Positions 10,351 to 20,687 of a DNA stretch of 64,000 bases are shown here, piece by piece. Position 1 is the first letter of the stretch. The number at the start of each line of letters is the position of its first letter. The stretch is taken from NCBI GenBank assembly GCA_022821065.1, contig JAJEEK010000109.1, positions 62,001 through 126,000 on the forward strand, in the 5' to 3' direction. A program made the translations under genes and the position numbers. The DNA comes from Candidatus Poribacteria bacterium. GTDB taxonomy: Bacteria; Poribacteria; WGA-4E; WGA-3G. The notes beneath the pieces were generated by a model, which did no database searches, was not told the origin of the DNA, and saw only the letters and a program-made list of their open reading frames with translations.

Positions 10351-11121
10351 ATGGCACCAACACCACCTAAGGCTTTCTTAATCGATTTGGATGGAACGCT
10401 CTATTTTAAAGGTGAAACTTATCCGGGCGCAATTGAAACTGTCAACTACTTGCGTCAGGAAAAATACCAACTCCGGTTTTTGACAAACACGACTGCCAAA
10501 ACGCCAAAAATGCTTCACGTGCAGATGCAGGCACTCGGTTTTGATATCTATGAAGATGAGATTTTCAATGCAACTTACGCCTGTCTCCAATACTTACGTT
10601 CACAACCTAAGAACCGTTGTCACTTCATGGTTGATGATGCCGTCAAAGCGTTTTTCAAGGAGATACCGGTAGATAACGAGGCTCCCGATTTTGTCGTCGT
10701 TGGAGACTACGGCGAAGGGTTTGATTTTCACGCTTTAAATCACGCCTTTCGCCTGTTGATGAACGGCGCCGAACTGATAGCGTTGCAAAAGAACCTCTAT
10801 TGGTTCTCTGCTGAAGGCATGCTCTTGGATTGTGGCGCGTTCGTGACACTACTGGAGGCAGCTGCAGGTAAAACCGCTAAAGTCATGGGCAAACCGAGTG
10901 AGACGTTCTTCAAAATCGCGCTTGAAAGTCTTCAATGTTCTCCAAGTGAAGCAATTGTGGTCGGTGACGACATCACTTCCGACATAAGAGGTGCGGAAAA
11001 CACGAAGATGCGGAGTGTTCTTGTTAGGACTGGGAAGTTTAAGCCTGATCAATTGGAAAATCCTGTCGCGAAGCCGACATGGGTGCTGGATAGTATCTCA
11101 GAGTTACGACGACTGTTTTAA
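10351..11121 (+). CDS. HAD-superfamily hydrolase, class IIA (NagD-like)
   Basis: LIDLDGTLYFKGE, FLTNTTAKTP, MGKPSETFFKIAL, VVGDDITSDIRGA. Confidence 0.92.
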   Translation: MAPTPPKAFLIDLDGTLYFKGETYPGAIETVNYLRQEKYQLRFLTNTTAKTPKMLHVQMQALGFDIYEDEIFNATYACLQYLRSQPKNRCHFMVDDAVKAFFKEIPVDNEAPDFVVVGDYGEGFDFHALNHAFRLLMNGAELIALQKNLYWFSAEGMLLDCGAFVTLLEAAAGKTAKVMGKPSETFFKIALESLQCSPSEAIVVGDDITSDIRGAENTKMRSVLVRTGKFKPDQLENPVAKPTWVLDSISELRRLF

Positions 11122-11171
11122 AAGCGACATTTTCCCTACACCTTTCCTAAAAAGCGTTGGAGGCAATGTTT

Positions 11172-12212
11172 ATGACGAATCAAATTATTCAACTCGGAGT
11201 CGTTGGGTGTGGATGGGCAGGCAACCAAGCGATTCTCGCTGCCAATGCGACCTCTCGGCTCAATGTCATCGCGATTGCGGAGCAGGACGCAACCCGGCGT
11301 GAACAAGCGGGCGATGATAATGCTGTGCCACACCGATACGCCAACTATCAGGAACTCCTTGACAACCCTGCTGTTGAAGCCGTCTATCTTGCGACTTCTC
11401 CTGATGGTAGGCTACAGCAAGTCTTGGATACGCTTAATGCGGGTAAACACGTCTTGGTGCAAAAGCCACACGCCATCCGCGCGCCTGAAATTTTAGAGAT
11501 GGAGGAAGCCGCACAACAATCCGGGAAAACGCTCCAATTCTGCTATTTCATGCGTCATTTCCCGAACAACCGAAAGATACGGCGCGCCGTTCTGAACGGT
11601 GCAATTGGAGACCTATATCACGCCCGCGTCTTCGGGAAATATAACTTTATCCCAACGCTTGATGCTAACAGTCGCTGGCTGCACGTCTACGGACAGAAAG
11701 GGGGTTCGTTAGGGCAGCACTACTCCCATGAACTCAACCTAACGTGGTGGTGGATGGGATGTCCGAAACCGGAATGGGCGTTCGCTGCGAAACACGTGCT
11801 TTATCCGCAATACGACGGACCCGAAGGCGCAGCGGAGGACTATTTCACCGGTCTCCTCGGATGCGAAGGTGGAAAAACGATTCAGATTGACTGCTCCCGG
11901 ATGAGCCACTCGGACGCCGCGAGTGTCGTGGAACTTTACGGCACAACTGGGGCAATCACAAACGGCGGCATCGCCCGATTCAAAGATGGCGAGTTTATCC
12001 GCGAAGCCATTGATGAACCGCTTGAGATTGATCACGGTGAGCTGCCTGAAGAGGTACATGTTTTCTACTACGAACTCAATCACTTCGCAATGGCAATCGC
12101 CGGTGAGGTCAGACCCGATGTCGCTGCGCCAGATGCCTATACCTTCATGCAAATCTTAGATGCACTTTACGACAGTGCTAAAAGCGGCGAGAAAGTGGAC
12201 ATCTCCTCGTAG
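11172..12212 (+). CDS. Gfo/Idh/MocA family oxidoreductase
   Basis: LGVVGCGWAGNQA Rossmann motif; GKHVLVQKPHA at the EKP position. Confidence 0.9.
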   Translation: MTNQIIQLGVVGCGWAGNQAILAANATSRLNVIAIAEQDATRREQAGDDNAVPHRYANYQELLDNPAVEAVYLATSPDGRLQQVLDTLNAGKHVLVQKPHAIRAPEILEMEEAAQQSGKTLQFCYFMRHFPNNRKIRRAVLNGAIGDLYHARVFGKYNFIPTLDANSRWLHVYGQKGGSLGQHYSHELNLTWWWMGCPKPEWAFAAKHVLYPQYDGPEGAAEDYFTGLLGCEGGKTIQIDCSRMSHSDAASVVELYGTTGAITNGGIARFKDGEFIREAIDEPLEIDHGELPEEVHVFYYELNHFAMAIAGEVRPDVAAPDAYTFMQILDALYDSAKSGEKVDISS

Positions 12213-12329
12213 AAGCAATCCCGAAGTAACGCTTGACAAAAACATTTTCTATTGTTAATCTATACAATCTGTCATTTTTTACAGATGCGGTTAATTTTTC
12301 ACATCAAGGGTATTTAAGGAGCCAGTTCC

Positions 12330-13376
12330 ATGTATAAAACTGCGATGTTGGGGTGTGGGGGACGCGCCCGTGGGCATGCAGATGCCTATCGCTTCGTCAA
12401 ACGCGGGAAACTCGCCGCAATCTGTGATATGAACGAGGAACGCCTCAATAACTTCGGCGATGATTTCGGTATCTCATCACGCTACACCGACTTGGATGAG
12501 ATGCTTGAAAAAGAGAAACCGGATGTCCTCCACATCGTCACAACACCGGTGGTTCCGAATAGCCAAGAACGTCTCCGTTATCCGTTGATGAAACAGGCAT
12601 CCGACCACGGTGTTCCTGCGGCAATTATTGAAAAGCCGGTCGCGATTGAGGGTGAAGATTGGAAACAGATTGCAGGATTAGCAGCAGAGACAAAAACAAA
12701 ATTCGTCGTCAATACACAACTCGACTTCCATCCGAAGAATTTGGAGCTAAAAAAAGATGTCGCCGAAGGACGTATCGGTGAGATTCGGTTTATTGATGCC
12801 AGTACGCGTAGTAGGCCCTCTGAGCAGGGAGGGCATGTGCTACAGTTGGTGTCCTCTTACATTGACAACGCGCGTCCGGTGCGAGTTCTTGGACAAATCT
12901 CTGGAAAACAGGATTTAAATTCTGCCCCCGGTGGTCATCCGTCTCCGACGCATGCTGTCGCTCACGTTTTGCATGAAAATGGTGTCCACGTCTCTCTTGC
13001 ATTTGGAACAGAGATGGCACAAAAGGCATCCGATGATCCGGGTATCTACGGGCACAAACGTGTATTTGTTGCTGGCACGAAGGGCTTTGTTCATTGGCGT
13101 TTCAGTAGTTGGGAACGTTCAACGCTGGAGAGTGGCTACGAGGCGGGTCCGCTGAACTATGGAGAACAAGATGTCGTCGCGCAGGCGAACTTTACCGAAG
13201 CACTTTTTGATTGGTTAGAAGATGAGAGCAATGTGCATCCGACGCATCTCAAGCAATCACTCATCGAGAATAACCTCATCTTAGGAATGTACTACAGCGG
13301 GATAACAAACGAGATTGTCGAACTCCCATTTGAACCGCCCGATGGATTAATGGACGCGCTCCGAGAGAAGTTGTAA
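12330..13376 (+). CDS. Gfo/Idh/MocA family oxidoreductase, tandem paralogue 1
   Basis: AMLGCGGRARGHADAYRF; IIEKPVAIE; strongly similar to the next four CDSs. Confidence 0.9.
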   Translation: MYKTAMLGCGGRARGHADAYRFVKRGKLAAICDMNEERLNNFGDDFGISSRYTDLDEMLEKEKPDVLHIVTTPVVPNSQERLRYPLMKQASDHGVPAAIIEKPVAIEGEDWKQIAGLAAETKTKFVVNTQLDFHPKNLELKKDVAEGRIGEIRFIDASTRSRPSEQGGHVLQLVSSYIDNARPVRVLGQISGKQDLNSAPGGHPSPTHAVAHVLHENGVHVSLAFGTEMAQKASDDPGIYGHKRVFVAGTKGFVHWRFSSWERSTLESGYEAGPLNYGEQDVVAQANFTEALFDWLEDESNVHPTHLKQSLIENNLILGMYYSGITNEIVELPFEPPDGLMDALREKL

Positions 13377-13472
13377 TTTATTTATATTGTAGGCAGTGGT
13401 GTCAGCTTGTGTCCGCGTTATGTTTGGTATGCTGCTGGCGTGCTGTTGTTAACATTGAGAGGAAACAATTTT

Positions 13473-14510
13473 ATGTATAAAACAGCGATATTAGGGTGTA
13501 GAGGTCGCGCCCGTGCACACGCAAATGCTTACCAGTCCGTCAAAGGTGGTAAACTCGCTGCCATTTGCGATATGAACAAGGAACGGCTCAGCGAATTCGG
13601 AGACGAATTCGATATTTCTTCGCGTTATACCGACTTGGACGAGATGCTTGAAAAAGAGAAACCGGACGTTCTCCATATCGTCACAGCACCGGTGTTGCGC
13701 GGGACGAGTGAACGCATCCGCTATCCGCTGATGAAACAGGCATCTGATGCCGGTGTACCGGCAGTGATTATCGAAAAACCGATTGCTATTGAAAGTGAAG
13801 ACTGGAAGCAGATTGCAGGGTTGGCAGAAGAAACAAAAACGAAGTTTGCCATTAATACACAACTCAACTTTCACCCGAAAAATCTGGAATTAAAACAGGA
13901 TGTCGCCGAAGGACGGATCGGCGAGATTAAGTTCATTGATGCCAGTGCGCGTAGCACGCCTGTTGATCAAGGGCCGCATGTGCTTCAATTAGTATCCTCC
14001 TATATTGACAACGCGCGTCCCGTACGGGTGCTTGGGCAAATCGCTGGAAGCGAGCATTTAGATTCAGATCAACCCTCTCCGATGCATGCCGCTGGACAGG
14101 TGTTGTATGAGAACGGTCTTCACGTCTCTGTCGCGTTCGGGACAGGTATGGGGACGATGGCATCCGATAACCCAGGTATTTATGGTCACAAACGTGTCTT
14201 TGTCGTTGGGACGAAAGGATTCGTGCATTGGCGTTTCAGCAGTTGGGAGCGTGCTACGCAAGAAGGGGGCTATGAAGGCGGGCCACTCAACTACGGCGAG
14301 CAAAATAGCGTTGCACAGACGAACCTCACCGAAGCCGTCTTTGATTGGCTCGATGATGAGAACAACGTGCATCCGACACATCTCAAGCAGTCGCTCGCCG
14401 AGTTCAATCTCCTGTTAGGATTATATTACAGTGGCATAACAAACGAAATTATTGACCTCCCGTTTGAGCCACCCGATGGGTTGATGGATTCGCTCCGAGA
14501 AAGGCTATAG
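13473..14510 (+). CDS. Gfo/Idh/MocA family oxidoreductase, tandem paralogue 2
   Basis: MYKTAILGCRGRARAHANAY; IIEKPIAIE; start set to the ATG aligned with the paralogues. Confidence 0.9.
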   Translation: MYKTAILGCRGRARAHANAYQSVKGGKLAAICDMNKERLSEFGDEFDISSRYTDLDEMLEKEKPDVLHIVTAPVLRGTSERIRYPLMKQASDAGVPAVIIEKPIAIESEDWKQIAGLAEETKTKFAINTQLNFHPKNLELKQDVAEGRIGEIKFIDASARSTPVDQGPHVLQLVSSYIDNARPVRVLGQIAGSEHLDSDQPSPMHAAGQVLYENGLHVSVAFGTGMGTMASDNPGIYGHKRVFVVGTKGFVHWRFSSWERATQEGGYEGGPLNYGEQNSVAQTNLTEAVFDWLDDENNVHPTHLKQSLAEFNLLLGLYYSGITNEIIDLPFEPPDGLMDSLRERL

Positions 14511-14570
14511 GCAACATTAAGAAACAAGTTTCAACTAACCATTTGGCTTCATATTGAAGGAGACATTTTT

Positions 14571-15614
14571 ATGTATAAAACTGCGTTCTTAGGGTGCGGT
14601 GGGCGCGCCCGTGCGCATGCAGATGCGTATCGCTTCGTTAAACGCGGCAAAATCGCCGCAATCTGTGATATGAACGAAGAACTACTCAACAGTTTTGGGG
14701 ACGACTTTGACGTTTCATCACGCTACACCGATCTTGATGAGATGCTCGAAAAAGAGAAACCGGATGTCCTTCACATCGTCACTGCCCCAGTGTTACGCGG
14801 CACCAACCAACGGATTCGGTATCCACTGATGAAACAGGCATCCGATGCCGGGGTGCCAGCGGCGATTGTCGAAAAACCGATTGCCGTTGAAACCGAAGAC
14901 TGGAAGCAGCTTGCCGGATTAGCAGAAGAGACGAAAACGAAGTTTGTTGTTAACACACAACTCAATTTCCATCCGAAAAACTTGGAACTGAAGCGAGATG
15001 TCGCAGAGGGCAGAATCGGTGAAATCAAATTTATTGATGCCAGTGCACGTAGCACGCCGGTAGATCAAGCACCGCACGTGTTGCAACTCGTCTCTTCCTA
15101 CATTGACAACTCGCGTCCCGTACGGGTACTCGGGCAGGTTTCTGGGGCACAGGATTTGGACTCCACGCAGCCCTCGCCGATGCATGCCGCCGCTCAGGCA
15201 CTATATGCAAACGGGCTTCACGTCTCTCTCGCATTCGGGACAGGGTTAGGACAAAAAGTACCTAAAGAACCGGACGCCGGGAATCACACCCACAAACGTG
15301 TCTTTGTTGTCGGCACGAAAGGGTTTGTCCACTGGCGGTTTAGCAGTTGGGAGCGCGCAACGCCAGAGGGTGGGTACGAAAGCGGTCCACTTGACTACGG
15401 TGAGCAGGATGTCGTCGCACAGGGGAACCTCACCGAAGCCGTTTTCGATTGGCTCGATGATGAGAACAAGCAGCATCCGACACATCTCAAACAGTCGCTC
15501 GCGGAATTCAACCTACTTTTAGGGATTTACTACAGCGGAGTAACCAATCAGATTATTGACCTCCCGTTTGAACCACCTGATGGCTTGATTGATCTACTCC
15601 GAGAGAAATTATAA
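14571..15614 (+). CDS. Gfo/Idh/MocA family oxidoreductase, tandem paralogue 3
   Basis: MYKTAFLGCGGRARAHADAY; IVEKPIAVE; RBS aaggagacatttttatg. Confidence 0.9.
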   Translation: MYKTAFLGCGGRARAHADAYRFVKRGKIAAICDMNEELLNSFGDDFDVSSRYTDLDEMLEKEKPDVLHIVTAPVLRGTNQRIRYPLMKQASDAGVPAAIVEKPIAVETEDWKQLAGLAEETKTKFVVNTQLNFHPKNLELKRDVAEGRIGEIKFIDASARSTPVDQAPHVLQLVSSYIDNSRPVRVLGQVSGAQDLDSTQPSPMHAAAQALYANGLHVSLAFGTGLGQKVPKEPDAGNHTHKRVFVVGTKGFVHWRFSSWERATPEGGYESGPLDYGEQDVVAQGNLTEAVFDWLDDENKQHPTHLKQSLAEFNLLLGIYYSGVTNQIIDLPFEPPDGLIDLLREKL

Positions 15615-15675
15615 AAAGTTAATCTGTATTTTTCTTGTTAACATCTAACTATATAGTATTGAAGGAGATATTTTT

Positions 15676-16713
15676 ATGTATAAAACTGCGTTCTTAGGGT
15701 GTGGAGGCCGTGCTCGCGCCCATGCAAGAGCCTACCGTTTTGTCAAACGTGGCAAAATCGCCGCAATCTGCGACATGAACGAAGAGCTGCTCAACAACTT
15801 TGGAGACGAATTTGATGTGTCTTCGCGTTACACCGATTTAGACGAGATGCTTGAAAAGGAGAAACCGGATGTTCTCCACATCGTCACCGCACCGGTGCTA
15901 CGTGGGACAAGTGAACGCATCCGCTATCCGCTGATGAAGCAAGCCTCCGATCACGGCGTGCCTGCAGCCATTGTTGAGAAACCGATTGCTGTGGAAAGTG
16001 AAGACTGGAAACAGATTGCTGGATTAGCAGAGGAGACGAAAACGAAGTTTGTCGTCAACACGCAACTTAACTTCCATCCACAAAACTTAGAGTTGAAGCG
16101 GGATGTCGCGGAAGGCAAAATCGGTGAGATTAAGTTCATTGATGCGAGTGCGCGCAGCACACCCGTTGATCAAGCACCACACGTGCTACAGTTGGTATCC
16201 TCCTATATTGATAACTCACGTCCGGTCAGGGTGCTCGGTCAAATCGCTGGAAAAGAACAGTTAGATTCAGCCCAACCGTCTCCGATGCATGCCGCTGGAC
16301 AGGCTATATATGAGAACGGTCTGCATGTCTCCCTCGCATTTGGCACTGGTATGGGGACGTTGGCATCCGACAGCGAGAGTCGGGTTGCGCATAAACGTGT
16401 CTTTGTTGTTGGCCCGAAAGGATTCGTGCATTGGCGTTTCAGCAGTTGGGAACGTGCTACGCAAGAAGGGGGCTATGAAGGCGGTCCACTGAACTATGGC
16501 GAACAAGATACTGCTGCACAAGGCAACCTCACAGAGGCGGTCTTTGATTGGCTCGATGATGAGAACAACGTGCATCCGACACATCTCAAGCAGTCCCTCG
16601 CTGAGTTTAATCTTCTCTTAGGACTGTATTACAGTGGCATAACGAACGAAATTATTGATCTTCCGTTTGAACCCCCTAATGGGTTGATGGATTCGCTCCG
16701 AGAGCATTTATAA
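15676..16713 (+). CDS. Gfo/Idh/MocA family oxidoreductase, tandem paralogue 4
   Basis: MYKTAFLGCGGRARAHARAY; IVEKPIAVE; RBS aaggagatatttttatg. Confidence 0.9.
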   Translation: MYKTAFLGCGGRARAHARAYRFVKRGKIAAICDMNEELLNNFGDEFDVSSRYTDLDEMLEKEKPDVLHIVTAPVLRGTSERIRYPLMKQASDHGVPAAIVEKPIAVESEDWKQIAGLAEETKTKFVVNTQLNFHPQNLELKRDVAEGKIGEIKFIDASARSTPVDQAPHVLQLVSSYIDNSRPVRVLGQIAGKEQLDSAQPSPMHAAGQAIYENGLHVSLAFGTGMGTLASDSESRVAHKRVFVVGPKGFVHWRFSSWERATQEGGYEGGPLNYGEQDTAAQGNLTEAVFDWLDDENNVHPTHLKQSLAEFNLLLGLYYSGITNEIIDLPFEPPNGLMDSLREHL

Positions 16714-16819
16714 ACCGACAAACATAGCGGCAGGCGAATAGTTTTCAAGCTTGTTGTTCTATGTTTTATTAGTTTTCATCTATTTGCTGAGTATTTTAAA
16801 TATTAAAGGAGACATTTCT

Positions 16820-17857
16820 GTGTATAAAACCGCAATGTTAGGGTGTGGTGGCCGCGCCCGCGCACACGCAGATGCATACCGTTTCGTCAAAGGCGGAAAA
16901 CTCGCCGCAGTCTGCGATATGAACACCGAACTGCTTAACAAATTTGGAGACGACTTCGGCATCTCATCACGCTACACCGACTTGGACGAGATGCTCGAAA
17001 AAGAGAAACCGGACGTTCTCCATATCGTCACCGCACCCGTCCTTAGAGGCAGCAACGAGCGTATCCGGTACCCATTGATGAAACAGGCATCCGATGCCGG
17101 GGTGCCAGCAGCAATTGTCGAAAAACCGATTGCCGTTGAAAGCGAGGACTGGAAACAGATATCAGAACTTTCTAAAGAGACAAAAACAAAATTTGTCGTC
17201 AATACGCAGCTCAACTTCCATCCGCAAAACCTCGAATTGAAGCGGGATGTCGCGGAAGGCAAAATCGGTGAGATTAAATTCATTGACGCCAGTGCACGCA
17301 GTACACCTGTTGACCAAGGTCCGCACGTGTTGCAGTTGGTGTCGTCTTATATTGACAACTCCCGTCCGGTTCGAGTCCTCGGTCAAATTTCTGGTGGCGA
17401 TCACTTGGATTCAGCACAACCGTCTCCGCAATACGCGTCCGCGCGCGTCCAATACGAGAACGGACTGCACGTCTCTGTGGCATTCGGTACCGCCATCGCC
17501 CCGACAGCGTCCGATGATCCGGTCGTCTTTTTTCACAAACGGGTTTTTGTCGTCGGAACGAAAGGCTTTGTACATTGGCGTTTCAGCAGCTGGGAACGTT
17601 CAACCCCGGACGGCGGCTATGAAGGCGGTCCACTGAATTACGGCGAACAAGATGTCGCCGCACAAGGCAACCTCACAGAAGCGGTCTTCGATTGGCTTGA
17701 TGACGAAAGCAAAGTACATCCGACACATCTTGAACAATCACTCGCGGAGTTCAATCTGCTGCTCGGAATCTATTACAGCGGTATCACCAACGAAGTGATT
17801 GATCTCCCGTTCGATCCACCTGATGGATTGATGGATCAACTGAGAGCCAAGCTGTAA
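16820..17857 (+). CDS. Gfo/Idh/MocA family oxidoreductase, tandem paralogue 5 (GTG start)
   Basis: VYKTAMLGCGGRARAHADAY; IVEKPIAVE; leader aaaggagacatttctgtg aligns with the paralogues. Confidence 0.88.
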   Translation: MYKTAMLGCGGRARAHADAYRFVKGGKLAAVCDMNTELLNKFGDDFGISSRYTDLDEMLEKEKPDVLHIVTAPVLRGSNERIRYPLMKQASDAGVPAAIVEKPIAVESEDWKQISELSKETKTKFVVNTQLNFHPQNLELKRDVAEGKIGEIKFIDASARSTPVDQGPHVLQLVSSYIDNSRPVRVLGQISGGDHLDSAQPSPQYASARVQYENGLHVSVAFGTAIAPTASDDPVVFFHKRVFVVGTKGFVHWRFSSWERSTPDGGYEGGPLNYGEQDVAAQGNLTEAVFDWLDDESKVHPTHLEQSLAEFNLLLGIYYSGITNEVIDLPFDPPDGLMDQLRAKL

Positions 17858-17899
17858 CACAAACGCCTATCCTTCTGCCCATCTTGTCCTCCGTTCACT

Positions 17900-17928
17900 G
17901 TATGGTGAGGTATTGCACCTCACCATAC
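17900..17928. terminator. perfect 12-bp stem hairpin downstream of the Gfo array
   Basis: gtatggtgaggt-attgc-acctcaccatac; no clear T-tract, so possibly a REP-like hairpin instead. Confidence 0.45.
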
Positions 17929-18113
17929 GCGTTCATAAATAATCGTCCCACCTCTATTTCAAAAAGCGTTGTATTTATATTTTTTTTGTGTTATAATCTT
18001 TGTTTAAATTAGACGGCAAAGCGAATACCTGTCGCGCAGAGGCGCGGTAGAGGTAAAACGGAAACTTGTTGTTACATGCGGAAGCGGAAAAAATAAACAA
18101 GGAGATTGGTAAA

Positions 18114-18821
18114 ATGAACCCTCAAAGAATATGGATTGTGAGTGTGTGTGCCGTTCTTTTGTTGTTTGGAAACGCGACAGCGAAAACACTGTTCTTCGAC
18201 GACTTTGAGGGAAATGCTGAAGTCAAATGGCAGATCATGCCGACGCTAACATTTGAGAAAGACCCAGACAATCCGGATAACAACGTCCTTGTCTTCGACA
18301 CAACGAATGACAACAACAACGTCGATGCGCTCTTCCTTGAAGGGTTCGAGGATTTGACAGACTACACAATGCGCGCAAAATTCAACATCGTTGGCGAGAC
18401 AGCAAATTTTGCTGCATTCGGTCTGATTGTACGCGCAGAGTTGGCAACCAAGTATATGCTCATCGAGCCCGCACATAAACGGTTATGTTGCGGCGATCCA
18501 CGCGAAAACGTTCTCAATGTTTTTGAACGCGGTGAGGCTTGGCCGATTGTCGCCCAGGCGGATATCAAGGTCGACCTCAATGAATGGCATGAGCTGTCGG
18601 TCACTGTAGAGGACAAGAAATTAACAATCTCACTTGATGGTAAACAGGTTGCTGAGTACGGTAAAGTCCCGTATCCGAAAGGTGGGTTCGGCATCAGGGA
18701 ATGGCAGTCGAAAACGCTCATCGACGATGTGGAAATCTTTGATAAGGGTGGTTCAAGCCTCGCAGTGGCACCCCGCGATAAACTGACCGTTACATGGGGC
18801 CTGTTGAAGTCAGGTCAATAG
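18114..18821 (+). CDS. secreted LamG/DUF1080-like protein with C-terminal WGxxK motif
   Basis: Signal peptide MNPQRIWIVSVCAVLLLFGNATA; FFDDFEGNAEVKWQ...LTISLDGKQVAEY; C-term LAVAPRDKLTVTWGLLKSGQ. Confidence 0.8.
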   Translation: MNPQRIWIVSVCAVLLLFGNATAKTLFFDDFEGNAEVKWQIMPTLTFEKDPDNPDNNVLVFDTTNDNNNVDALFLEGFEDLTDYTMRAKFNIVGETANFAAFGLIVRAELATKYMLIEPAHKRLCCGDPRENVLNVFERGEAWPIVAQADIKVDLNEWHELSVTVEDKKLTISLDGKQVAEYGKVPYPKGGFGIREWQSKTLIDDVEIFDKGGSSLAVAPRDKLTVTWGLLKSGQ

Positions 18822-18858
18822 CCTCTAAAAACTGGATATAGCGTAAGGACCGTAACAC

Positions 18859-19647
18859 ATGGAGTTAGGACTCAACGGAAAACGGGCAATTGTCACCGGT
18901 GGCAGCCGGGGTATCGGTAAGCAATGCGCGCTGGCCCTCGCGCGAGAAGGTGTTCAGGTCTGTATCGCTGCTCGAACACAAGAGACACTACACCAAACCC
19001 TCAGAGAAATCAATCAGGCTGGACCTGAAGGGCATGCCGTCGCTGGAAACTTAACCACACCGGAGAATTGTGAAAAGGTCGTGCAGGCGACAATCAATCG
19101 CTTCGGTGGTGTTGACATTCTCGTCAATAATGTCGGTGCCGCTCGGAACGCCGATATTTTGGAACTGTCGCCGGAACTAATTGACGACGCACTTGGGTTG
19201 AAAACGTACAGTTATCTACGAATGGCCCAATTGGTTATTCCATCTATGAAGAAAAATCGGTGGGGACGAATTATCAACATCGCAGGTTCAGCAGGTACCA
19301 GTCCTACCCGTGCGAACGTACCCACCGGCGCTGCCAATATTACTATTCTGAATATAACACGCGCACTTTCGGATGCGGTTTCAGGGGATGGTATCTTGGT
19401 TAACACCGTTTGTCCAGGGTTGACCGATACCGGTCGAGCGCGTACCCAGCAAGGGGCAAGAGCCGAGCGCGAAGGACGCGATGTTGAGGAATTGTTGCAG
19501 GCACTTGGACAAGAACTTCCGGCAGGTCGTATCGCGGAACCCCAAGAGATTGCGAATGTCGTAACATTCTTAGCCTCTGAAGCCTGTTCCTACATGTTTG
19601 GAACCGCATTGTATATGGATGGCGGCAAACGCCGCGCCACACCATAA
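18859..19647 (+). CDS. SDR family oxidoreductase
   Basis: GKRAIVTGGSRGIGKQCA; NNVGAARNAD; VCPGLTDT; MDGG. The usual YxxxK site is atypical (PTGAANITILN). Confidence 0.88.
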   Translation: MELGLNGKRAIVTGGSRGIGKQCALALAREGVQVCIAARTQETLHQTLREINQAGPEGHAVAGNLTTPENCEKVVQATINRFGGVDILVNNVGAARNADILELSPELIDDALGLKTYSYLRMAQLVIPSMKKNRWGRIINIAGSAGTSPTRANVPTGAANITILNITRALSDAVSGDGILVNTVCPGLTDTGRARTQQGARAEREGRDVEELLQALGQELPAGRIAEPQEIANVVTFLASEACSYMFGTALYMDGGKRRATP

Positions 19648-19689
19648 ACGTACACTTTCACACCCAAAATCTATAGGAGATTTCTCAAT

Positions 19690-20463
19690 ATGAACAATGC
19701 TAAGAGTGGAACCTTCTACAAATATATCCTTTTCGCCTTGGTATATGTCGCTATCTTTGCTTGGACTTTCAACAGTGATGGCGAAGTTTTATACCTGGAC
19801 GACTTTGAGGATGGAAAGATTGATGCGAAGTATGAGTTCAAAAACCACGATGGCGACTGGGTAGAAGAAGGTGGTGTTATCAGCCAAACTCACGAAGCCC
19901 CTGGTGACCATACTTATCTCGTTTTGGATGGCGGTTTTGAAGAACCGCATACAGGATTGGTGATGATTCGCGTTGACGACTGGGGAGACGGTGACCTCGC
20001 ACGTTGCGGTATCGGTTTTCGTCTTGACCCCGGTGACGGCTCTGGATACGCATTTCTGATCCATCATTTTCTCAACAACATGGAGTTCCTCAACGACCAT
20101 CTCGCTTGGAAGCAGAATGATACCGAACCTCCATTCGGTGCAGTAGAAATCGGCACATGGTACTGGATGAAGGCTGAGATATCTGAGGACGGTTTTACCG
20201 GAAAAATCTGGGAAGACGGTAAAACAGAACCCAAAGATTGGTTGCTTGAAAGCAAACTCGATTTTGGGAACGTCAGACCTGAAAGCGGGCAAGTCGGGCT
20301 TAACGGCGGGTCAAGCAGAGGCGCGCCCGCGTTAACGATCGTCTCTTTCGACAACTGGGCAATCTGTGAAACCGCAGACGAATGTACACCCGATGAGATT
20401 CTTGCTGTTCAAGCCGCTGGAAAACTTCCAACAGTTTGGGGCGCGCTTAAAGCGAGCTACTAA
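19690..20463 (+). CDS. secreted LamG/DUF1080-like protein with C-terminal WGxxK motif
   Basis: Signal-like N-terminus; YLDDFEDGKIDAKYEFKNHDGDWVEEGGVISQ; C-term LAVQAAGKLPTVWGALKASY. Confidence 0.75.
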   Translation: MNNAKSGTFYKYILFALVYVAIFAWTFNSDGEVLYLDDFEDGKIDAKYEFKNHDGDWVEEGGVISQTHEAPGDHTYLVLDGGFEEPHTGLVMIRVDDWGDGDLARCGIGFRLDPGDGSGYAFLIHHFLNNMEFLNDHLAWKQNDTEPPFGAVEIGTWYWMKAEISEDGFTGKIWEDGKTEPKDWLLESKLDFGNVRPESGQVGLNGGSSRGAPALTIVSFDNWAICETADECTPDEILAVQAAGKLPTVWGALKASY

Positions 20464-20506
20464 TCCATCCGTTCCTCAACGAAATCATGCGGAGTTTCAA
20501 CAATAT

Positions 20507-20539
20507 CAGTGTCGCGCATCCATGAATCGCGCGACACTG
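20507..20539. terminator. 11-bp perfect-stem hairpin between two secreted-protein genes
   Basis: cagtgtcgcgc-...-gcgcgacactg; no T-tract. Confidence 0.35.
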
Positions 20540-20687
20540 CCACACACGGATTACAGTCCGTATACATTGCATAACCGACGTATGGGAAGCATCTTACTTA
20601 CTGTTTTCGGGATATTCATCTTTATTCTCAGTGTCCTGATTCTGTTCCAATTTCCCATACCTTCAAGTGATCAAAGGAGATTCCATC

